DNA of 64,000 nt from Desmodus rotundus. Its lineage: Eukaryota; Chordata; Mammalia; Chiroptera; Phyllostomidae. Of the stretch, positions 56,790-64,000 are shown in pieces; position 1 is the first letter of the stretch, and each line of letters starts with the position of its first letter. The position numbers were made by a program, and so were the translations under genes. The stretch spans positions 28,988,470 to 29,052,469 of the forward strand of contig NC_071394.1 of NCBI RefSeq assembly GCF_022682495.2. Direction: 5' to 3'. A model generated the notes under the pieces. It ran no database searches, was not told where the DNA came from, and worked only from the letters and a program-made list of their open reading frames with translations.

Positions 56790-57095
56790 TGATGGTAGGA
56801 CTACAGTGATCAGTTCTCAGTCCTGGTCATCTTTGACTTTTTAGAAGGAGTGTTCACAGTTGATTATTTCCTTTTTCTTAAAGCATACTTTTCACTTGAC
56901 TTCTGGGACACCACAGTCTCCTGGTTGGTTTTCCTAGTCACTGATTTTACTGGTCACTTTTTCTCAGCTTTCCTTGCTTCTTCCAACCCATCTCTCTGGC
57001 TTGTAAATATTGGAGACCCCCCAGAGCCTAGTCTTCTGATCTTTTCTTTTTCAATCCTCACTTTCCAGGTGATTTTATCTAGGGCCACCATGCAT
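56790..57095 (+). repeat. L2 ORF2 (reverse transcriptase) fragment
   Basis: CTTGACTTCTGGGACACCACAGTCTCCTGGTT and CAGAGCCTAGTCTTCTGATC match L2 reverse-transcriptase text in sense. The frame 56850-57170 is a remnant of it. Confidence 0.82.
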
Positions 57096-57099
57096 AGCT

Positions 57100-57380
57100 T
57101 TATTCAAGTGCACCATGAATGTGCATTGCCAGTGCTGGAAGGGAGGAGCCCGTCCTGGAGGCAGCGGTAGGGCAGAGTGAGGGTGGTCAGGAGAGAAGAG
57201 ATTCTGGGAACCCATTCAGAACGGACTCCATAGGCTCCAAAAGATGACTCAGCGGGAACAGTCAAAGTGTATGTTTCTCCACCCTCTAACTTCTACGTGT
57301 GTTTAGAATTGATTCCTGTCAATTTTGAAAGCCTTAGCGAGCCCACTTGCACACCATTTTCCAGAGACCCGTGGGTGTGG
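57100..57380. other. Unassigned DNA
   Basis: No repeat or exon recognised. Confidence 0.35.
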
Positions 57381-57384
57381 ATGT

Positions 57385-60170
57385 GCCCCAGTGTGCTTAT
57401 CCATTCACTAGCTGAAGGACATTCCGTTTGTTTCCACTTTCGGGCAATTATAAATAAAACCATTATAAACATTTGCACGTAAGTTCCTGTGTAAACATAC
57501 TTTCTAATATCTCTTTGGTAAATACCTAGGAGTGGGGTTCCTGAGTCATACACTTTATAAGAAACTTTATAACTTTATAAGAAAATGCCAGTTTTTCAAA
57601 ATGCCTACCATTTGTATTCCCACCAGCAATGTACGACAGATCCAGTTTCCCCACATCCTCATCAGCACTTGGTATTGTTACTTTTTTCTTTTTAGCTATT
57701 CTAGTAAGCAATTAGATTCCAATGTATATCTCATTGTGGTTTTAATTTGCATTTCCTTAATAATTAATGATTTTGAATATCTTTATTTTAGTGAGTGTTT
57801 AAATGTTTTGTCCCTATTTTCCATTGGATTCTTTTTTTTTAAATGTTTTTTATTTTGAATGAATTTTAGTTACAGAAACATTGCAAATATAGTATATAGA
57901 GTTTTCATTTACCCCTTGCTTTGATGTTAACTTAATATGAACAGCTTCCATGACCATAGCGCAATGATCAAAACCAGGAAATTAACAGTAGTATATTATT
58001 AACTAAATGCAGATCTTATTAGAATTTCACCACTCGTTCTGTTAATGTCCTTCATTCTCTGTTATCAGAGCCTAATTAGAATTCCACTTTGCATTTCGTG
58101 GTTATTTTCCCTTCCTCTCCCCTAAGCCACGGCATTTCCTCAGTCTGTCTTGTCTTCCCAACCTCGACTATCGGTCGGTTATTTTGCAGGACGTCCCTCC
58201 CTCCCGTCGGGTTGCCCGATGATTTCTCACAATTAGAATGAGTTTGTGCATTTTTGTCAAGAATACCACAAAAATGAAACTGTGACCTCAACACATCATT
58301 AAAGGGGTTCATGATGTTAATAAACTGGCGATGCTAACCTTGACCACTTGTTTGAGGTGATGTCTGACGAGTTTTTTCACTGGAAAGTTAACTTTCCCTT
58401 TGTATTCTTGGGTAGATATTTTGAGATTATGAAAATATTCCTTTTTTCTTAAATTTTCACCTGTAATATTAGCATTATAAGTTAATCACGTATTCAATGG
58501 TTTATTTTTTTACTGTGCTTTTTTACTGCATAGTGACTTTTCAGTTCTCTTTTCTCTGACATTTATTCCTCTGAATTCTACAGGGAAGAGGTGTCACACT
58601 TTTCCATTTATTTATGTATTTATTTCTTTGCATCTGTACGGACTCATGGATATTTATTGTATTCTAATGGTTAAAATCCAATACTCGCATTATTCTGCCA
58701 ACACAAGATGTTGATCTTGTACTTTTCCTGACCAAGTCCTGGAATCATTTACTTCTCCAGCAAACCCCGGTTCCTCCTGTTGGAGAACGGTGGTTAGAAA
58801 TGAACGTCTGGAGACTAGATGCGCTCATTGCTACTGAGCGCCATTGCTGCTTGGCCCTCCCAGCAGACAGAGCTAGAAATGCATGTCTGCATTCTTACCC
58901 ACACATTCTTATCTCTGTAGTTGTATAGATACTAAAAATAGTGAGTTTATCCTGATGCTTCTGATTCCAATCCCCTACCAGAGGGTTAATTTGAGCCTTT
59001 CCTTATTTGTAACTTCTTTCTCTAACAGGAAGAAATGTATCTCTTTTTATCGGCAGTATATTTATTATTTATTTATTCGTTCACTTCTAGTATACACATA
59101 AAGTAACTCAGAATAGCGAACCCACACCTTTGTGAGAAATACGTTTTATAACCAGATTACAACACTTGGTGCCATTATTTTTCTCTTTGGCCTTGTGGCG
59201 TTCAGTCAAGACATTGTTTTCCCAAGTTCCTTAGGTTAGTTCTTTTCTTCGCCGCCCTTTCAGTGTGGTTATGTCATTTATTTGTAATAGAGTGGGGTCC
59301 ACTTCTTCCTTTTTGTATTTTATTTTGGACTCCCCCCATCCTAATTAGTTTTAATTATTTATTTAATTTTGGCGTGAATATGTAAAATGCGTGTGAAACC
59401 TTACTCTAGTTTTAAGAGTCAGAGCTATCTGTAATAGTGTCAGCAATTAAAAAAATTAGATAGGTTTAGAGAATTGTCACTCTAATTTCATTTCTGCTAC
59501 TCTTTTCCCATTTCCCTCTTCTTTTGTGTGTGGGGGGTGGGGCTTGTTGCTATTGGAGAAACATTTCTTTTAGACCCCCTCAGCTGACAGAGCAAGGAAG
59601 GATGTGCATGTATACTGACCAGTTGCACACACACACCTGTCTGTAACCATCTGTATCTATATTAAGCTAAACATGAGTTTAGTTTACTAAATGTACCTAA
59701 TGTACTTACTGATGTACCTAATGCCTAACCCTAATTCAAGATTGCAGCCACACTCCCTTGTTTATCTATAACCTCCCATTTCATCAGTGAGAAAACTGGC
59801 TCTCATTACTCACCACCCACTTACTTAATTTTGCATTGCATTCTGGGATTTCCTAAGCTCCTGAATGATTTTTAAAAATTTTGCATGCATTATGGTTCAC
59901 TCTTTCTGTTTTGACAAATGCATAGTGACATGTACCTACCATTTCAGTAACACACAGAATAGTCTTACTGCCCTAAAAGTTCCCAGTGCCTCACTTCTTC
60001 ATCCCTCCTCCCAACCTCTCCTGACTCCTGGAAACCACTGATCTTTTAAACTCTGTCTACAGTCTTGCCTGTTCCAGAATGTCATATAACTGGAATCATA
60101 TAGTAGGTGCTCTTTATAGATTGGCTTCTTTCAGTTATGTGTTGCAGCAATTTGTGTTTAGGGTTGGGTC
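57385..60170 (-). repeat. Long L1M region (minus strand), one or more elements
   Basis: Antisense L1M from ORF2 end through a long 3'UTR: CCTAGGAGTGGGGTTCCTGAG, TCCCACCAGCAATGTACG, TCATTGTGGTTTTAATTTGC, TTTTAGTTACAGAAACATTGC, AACCAGGAAATTAACAG, CAGTCTGTCTTGTCTTCC, CGGACTCATGGATATTTATTG and, at 59880-60170, CAGAATAGTCTTACTGCCC with GAATGTCATATAACTGGAATC. Probably several old insertions or rearranged parts; edges within it are not resolved. Frames such as 57532-57858 are antisense noise. Confidence 0.82.
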
Positions 60171-60182
60171 TGGTTTGTTGGG

Positions 60183-60231
60183 TCTTCCCTCCCTCCCTCC
60201 CTTCCTCCCTTCCTTCCCTCCTTCCTTCCTA
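60183..60231. repeat. (CCTT/CCCT)n microsatellite
   Basis: Pure pyrimidine tract next to the VES SINE. Confidence 0.85.
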
Positions 60232-60239
60232 AAAAGGAG

Positions 60240-60457
60240 TTGCTCCATATATTTTTAATTTAATTGTTTTTTTATAGAGAGAGGAGAAGGGAGGGAGAAA
60301 GAGAAGGAGAGAACCATCAGTTGATTGCCTCTCATAGGCACCCCGACCAGGGACTGAACCTACAACCCAGGCATGTGCCCTGACCAGGAATGGAACCGGC
60401 AACCGTTCCTTTTGGGGAACAACGCCCAAGCTGCTGAGCCACACTGGTCAGGGCTGC
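60240..60457 (-). mobile_element. VES SINE (minus strand)
   Basis: GAGAGAGGAGAAGGGAGGG body, CCTACAACCCAGGCATGTG, CTGACCAGGAATGGAACC and GAGCCACACTGGTCAGGG end. No clear TSD, so somewhat older. Confidence 0.92.
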
Positions 60458-60469
60458 TGAAGGACTTTT

Positions 60470-60925
60470 TCAGTGTTCCTATCCTACCATCTACTTGGCC
60501 CTCGCCTGTGTGCCTGTGCTGGGAAGTGTGCCCCGCATGTCACTCTAACGTGTCGACTGCTGGTGGGGAAGGTGGGAGCATTCTCTGAGGTCTTAGTTCA
60601 CTCTTTCTTGGCAGCCCTCTCCCCCGTTTCTCTGTGGTGAGGTTTTCTCAGGGATCTTGGCCTTCCTCTCAGTGGCAGCTGAAGTTTCTCTTACATCTAG
60701 TGGGTATTCTGCAGAAGAATGTTTGCTACTCTCCTAAAGGCAGGAGACTTATAAGGGGGATCCCCCAAACCCCTGAATTATCTTCTAGAAGGTGGGCCCC
60801 TCATAGCACAGGCTTTCCCCACTAGGTGAGTGTTCTAGGAACCCATCTGCATCAGTGTATGAGCTAGTGTTGTAAGAGGCTGCTTTTGGATTCAGTGAAT
60901 TTTTTTTGAAGACTCAATGCATTTG
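60470..60925. other. Unassigned DNA
   Basis: No repeat or exon recognised; may be antisense L1 5' or 3'UTR. Confidence 0.35.
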
Positions 60926-60929
60926 CCCA

Positions 60930-61319
60930 TTTCATGGTGGGTGATTTACAAGCACACCTGCCCACACTGTGCTGAGTAAATTTTTGACCAAAAATAGCTT
61001 GACCCCCCCTGTCCCACCTTCCCTATTCATCTGATCTTGCCCTGAGCAACTTTTTTCTTTTGTTTGTTTGTTCTCCCAGATGTAAAAAGTCCTCAAAGGG
61101 GAACATTTTGCCGACAGAAGAGGTGAAACAAAAGAAGGCAGAAGCACTAAAAGTCATCAAAATCAATGAATTCGAAAACTTCTGAGCAGTGGCAAAAAAT
61201 GTCTCAATAGGTATATTGCATCAAATGGAGAGTACTTTGAAGGTGACTGAAGTTCAAACCTGTAAGACTAAGTACACAATTCTTTACAAATAAATTCCAT
61301 TTTTGGGTCCCCCCTCGTA
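60930..61319 (+). pseudogene. Mariner transposase 3' fragment with terminal repeat
   Basis: Mariner transposases cut and paste DNA through a DD34D catalytic triad. This piece keeps, in shifting frames, PAHTVLSKFLTKN (about 60957-60995, the region after the second catalytic D), then a run like PYSSDLALSNFFL (about 61022-61060), whose D is the third catalytic position, and the C-terminus GEYFEGD with TGA at 61248-61250. After about 60 bp it ends in GGGTCCCCCCTCG and TA, like a mariner terminal repeat at its TA target. The 5' two thirds of the element are absent. It cannot code for active enzyme. Confidence 0.82.
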
Positions 61320-62370
61320 TACTATCTTGAGCCCAGGATATCCTCCTGCTCCTTCCCCACGAGTAGGGTTTTGTCTTTTTCCTTCCTCAGCTACAGTGGG
61401 TCTTTATCTGTGTCTTGGGGGCACAGGTTTACTGCCCTTCCTCCCCTGGCTCACAGCTTTTGTTGTACCTGGGCCAAGGGTTCAGGGGGAGCCTCGCACC
61501 TTTCTCACGGTGCTCCTGCTCTCCTGCTCCAGTCCTCGCTGCAGACGGAGGCTCTCTCAGGTCTCCTGCCCCGTACTCACCTTTCTTTTGGCCGCCTAGG
61601 GGAGATCTGTGGAGAAGAGACTCCAGTGCTCACGAACTCCCTTGCGTCAGCAATTAAAAAAATTGAGATAGGTTTAGAGAATGGTCACTCTAATTTCATT
61701 TCTGCTACTCTTTCCCATCTCTTTGTGGGAAAAGCTCCCGGGGGGTCTGTATGTTCATGGTGGCCCACATTTGGCCGCTAGGAACTTATTACAGACTTAG
61801 CTGAATTCTTACCCATTCGTGTGGAGCCTGCCATCTCTGTCTCCCGTGCTCTGCTCCAGGTGAGCCAGGGCTCTCATGCTGTCTCCTTGGAGGGGCTGAC
61901 CTTTCCTTATACATCATGCTCCTTGGCGGCTCTGAGGTCTCTGCTCTCTGACTGGCACAAAAAAAATGTTACAATTTTTCTCAGTTCATATACATTTTTT
62001 ATTTGTTGGAGTTAAAGATAGTCTCTGTCCAGATTTTTATATTCTAGCCATAGGTTAAATACAGGAGGGGTACTCATATGTACACTTCTGTTTAAGGCAT
62101 TTTATGTAAAGGTTTGACTGTTAGATTTTTTCCCCTTAACTCATCAACATGCAAACCTCCACCATGTGTACCAAAATGGGCCTTAGGCCTGCTGAGGGCC
62201 GCAAAAGGAGAATTTGACTTCTCTCATTTCTTCCAAAGTGCTCCATGCAGTGGGTTCACTATGCCATTGACTAAAATACTCAATCTTTCACAGTCTCGTT
62301 TAAACGGTTTCTTGTTCTGCTTTTAATTGGCAAAGGTGGAGAAATTGCCATCACCATGCGCTGAGTGGAG
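61320..62370. other. Unassigned DNA with a copy of a 59.4-kb segment
   Basis: No named repeat overall, but 61644-61720 nearly repeats 59437-59515. Several frames of 64-136 codons have no known domain. Confidence 0.4.
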
Positions 62371-62374
62371 TAGT

Positions 62375-62806
62375 ACTCCTCAAGAATCCGTGTCCATCCA
62401 GAACCTATGATGGGATCTCATCTAGAAGTAGGGGGTCTTTGACTAATGTCATCAAGTTAAGATGAGGACATACTGAATTGGGGTGTGTCCTAAATCCAAC
62501 CTGATGGGTTACGTATAAGAAAAGGGAAATTTGAACACAGAGGCACATAGGCAAGGCCCTGTGAAGATGGAGGCAGAGACAGGAGTTATATTGCCATAAG
62601 ACAAACAACGCCGAGGATTGTCAGCAACCAGCAGAAGCTAGAAGAAGCAGGAAGGACCCTACTCAGAGTCTCTAAGGGAGCATGGGCCTGTCAAGACCTT
62701 GATTTCAGACTTCTAACCCCCAGAACTGGGAGAAAATAAATTTCTGTTGTTTTAAGCCACTTGTTTTGTGATAATTGGTGGTGGCAGTCACGGGAAAGTA
62801 ATGCAC
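62375..62806 (+). mobile_element. MLT1-type MaLR LTR
   Basis: GTCATCAAGTTAAGATGAGGAC, GAAAAGGGAAATTTGAACAC, TGTGAAGATGGAGGCAGAG, CCCCAGAACTGGGAGAAAATAAATTTC and TTTTAAGCCACTTG are in MLT1 order. Confidence 0.88.
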
Positions 62807-63031
62807 ACCCAACTTTTCCCATCATCCAATTCTCTTCTGTCTCTGTGACATAAGCACAAAAGATGTTCAGGTTTTCTGCCGTAGCTCCTTATTCTTTCTT
62901 TACAGTCTTTATGCCTCGGCCTGCGAGGCAGTCAACGGGGTCCGCCGATATACCTGCAACGGATGAAAAGGGATGGGACAGGAGGCGCGAAAGAACGGCA
63001 GCAAGACAAAGGATTCTGATCAAGCTGCAAA

Positions 63032-63037
63032 TTTATT
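63032..63037 (-). promoter_or_regulatory. LTR poly(A) signal
   Basis: AATAAA on the minus strand, only 15 nt after the TATA box, so it probably lies in U3 or at the very start of R. Confidence 0.65.
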
Positions 63038-63052
63038 TCAAAACGGAGGGAG

Positions 63053-63059
63053 TTATATA
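63053..63059 (-). promoter_or_regulatory. LTR TATA box
   Basis: TATATAA on the minus strand, about 230 bp from the LTR start, with CCAAT boxes upstream. Confidence 0.7.
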
Positions 63060-63288
63060 GAGGAGGGCAGTAGAGGAAGTGCAGTGGATAGGTGGCTTCA
63101 AAGCGTGCTCTAGCCTGCGATTGGCCGGGGGGTGCATGGCGGGCACGTGATCAAGGCACTGATTGGTGTGCCAGCTGCATGTCCAGGGGGGGGTTTCTAT
63201 GGCTCCTGACCGCAGCATCCTGTTATTCCGGTGCAACCTTCAAGTCTGATTGTATCAGCCTGTTTCAGGCTTATCCCAGCCCCCAACA

Positions 63289-63316
63289 TCTCCTCCCTTA
63301 TTTTCATTTTTAAGGT
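63289..63316 (-). promoter_or_regulatory. Polypurine tract of the ERV
   Basis: A/G-only run ending AATAAGGGAGGAGA on the minus strand, right before the TG of the LTR; the primer site for plus-strand retroviral DNA synthesis. Confidence 0.8.
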
Positions 63317-63592
63317 GAGGAGTGGACATTAACCGGCTAGGGGAGGCAGTGGTCTGGCTCCTCCTGAGCTCGTCCCGAGCTCTGAAGCACCCTTTTCGGA
63401 GGAGAGGGTTGGGGCGCTGACCTCTATGCAAGCCGACTTGCCTCTCAGGAGACATGGCAGGGCCACCTTCGGGGGTAGCTTCTCCTTGCGATGCTTTGCT
63501 CTGCACCTAGCGGTATCCATTACAATTTATATGTAAAGTATAATGCCAAGAGTTATACTGTCCTCGTAGGAGGTGGGGGTGCAAAAAGGAGC
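63317..63592 (-). other. ERV region between env stop and polypurine tract
   Basis: About 276 bp of internal retroviral sequence after the env stop. Frames on the minus strand (63255-63506 and 63329-63520) have no domain I know and overlap the LTR boundary. Confidence 0.5.
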
Positions 63593-64000
63593 TTATGCGC
63601 GAGGACATTCTCGGAGAAGACGCTGCGAGTCAGTGCCAGGTTCATTCATTTCTAGCTGGTGATAATGTATCTGGATAGGTTTGCCAAGAAGGGAGTTAAG
63701 TTGGTCTCGGATGAGGTTTGTGGTGCGCCTGAGAACCCAGGGAGCAAAGGTCAGGAAGAGAATGATAGCTATTAAAGGCCCGAGGAGAGGGAGAAGAAAG
63801 GGGAGTAGTCCGTTGAAGGCTGTAAGGAAAGGGCTCTCAGTCAGAGCTTTTCGTCATCTTTCCAGATCTTCTTGAAGGATCTTGATCTTGTCCCGGACGA
63901 TGCCTGACTTGTTGGCATAAAAGCAGCATCGTTCCTGTAAAGCTAAACAAATGCCTCCCTGCTCTGCTGTGAGTAAGTCTAGACTTCTTCTATTCTGTAG
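63593..64000 (-). pseudogene. env: ERV env, transmembrane subunit C-terminal part (broken)
   Basis: The TM subunit of retroviral Env anchors the spike and drives membrane fusion. From the right edge the minus frame runs 136 codons to TAA at 63593-63595, but with an in-frame TGA at 63854-63856 (codon 49). Visible parts in order: an immunosuppressive-type segment at the window edge; a CX6CC cysteine motif at 63923-63949, which marks gammaretrovirus-like Env with covalently linked subunits; a helical heptad-like segment; a hydrophobic membrane anchor at about 63731-63817; and a cytoplasmic tail of about 40 residues with a YxxL motif. There is no frameshift in this stretch. The N-terminal parts lie outside the window. 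As it stands the reading is interrupted before the membrane anchor. Confidence 0.9.

Larger units (their letters stand above)
62912..63288 (-). mobile_element. 3' LTR of a gammaretrovirus-like ERV
   Basis: On the minus strand the LTR starts TGTTGGGGGCTGGGATAAGC at 63288, directly after a polypurine tract. It has CCAATCAG/CCAATCGC boxes, TATATAA at 63059-63053 and AATAAA at 63037-63032. The U5 end is not certain; the last likely CA is at 62913-62912 (the palindromic GCCTCG...CGAGGC region). With the env piece to its right, this is the 3' LTR of a minus-strand provirus whose 5' part lies beyond the window. Confidence 0.85.

Noticed and set aside
1..64000. Prokaryotic features such as operons, CRISPR arrays or ribosome binding sites
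   Set aside because: The SINE, LINE and LTR content shows a mammalian nuclear genome. The short tandem arrays lack the repeat-spacer pattern of CRISPR.

Overview
The window looks like gene-poor nuclear DNA from a bat, most likely a yangochiropteran. The best evidence is eight copies of VES-type, tRNA-derived SINEs, whose head reads as the CCCTGACTGGGAATCGAACC motif or its reverse. Several still have target-site duplications. The L1 and ORF1-only (HAL1-like) tails sharing the text ACAACTGTAAT, and the mammal-wide MIR, L2, MLT1 and hAT-Charlie relics, agree with a eutherian genome. Family level (Phyllostomidae, Molossidae or other) cannot be fixed from sequence alone. I recognise no exon of a functional host gene. 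Most open frames are short, fall in repeats and have no domain I know.

Layout. 0.6-4.5 kb: two related class-I-like LTRs in opposite orientation, one of them inside a MIR, a longer LTR-like block with a minisatellite, and a third LTR inside an old L1. 5-13 kb: VES SINEs, an L2/MLT1/VES nest and L1 tails. 14-22 kb: a short tandem cassette, MIR, MLT1, L1M and hAT relics. 22.3-24.2 kb: a full-span ORF1-only L1 (HAL1-like) element with a broken ORF1. 25-43 kb: old MLT1, L2, MIR and hAT relics, including a 300-bp terminal-inverted-repeat element sitting in an MLT1 LTR at 41.6 kb. 43-50 kb: an L1 with a 5' end but no 3' end, a processed NUDT7 pseudogene (minus strand) and a young 5'-truncated L1. 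51-60 kb: VES SINEs with a 220-bp pyrimidine microsatellite, L2 coding relics, another HAL1-like tail and a long antisense L1M. 60.9-61.3 kb: mariner transposase debris. 62.9-64 kb: the 3' part of a gammaretrovirus-like endogenous retrovirus on the minus strand (broken env TM, polypurine tract, LTR), running off the right edge.

The elements do not form a pathway. They record layered insertions: MIR, L2, L1M, MLT1 and hAT first, then ERV LTRs, HAL1/L1 and VES, with the NUDT7 copy made by L1 machinery. Repeat family names come from remembered consensus features, not a database search, so edges of old repeats are approximate.
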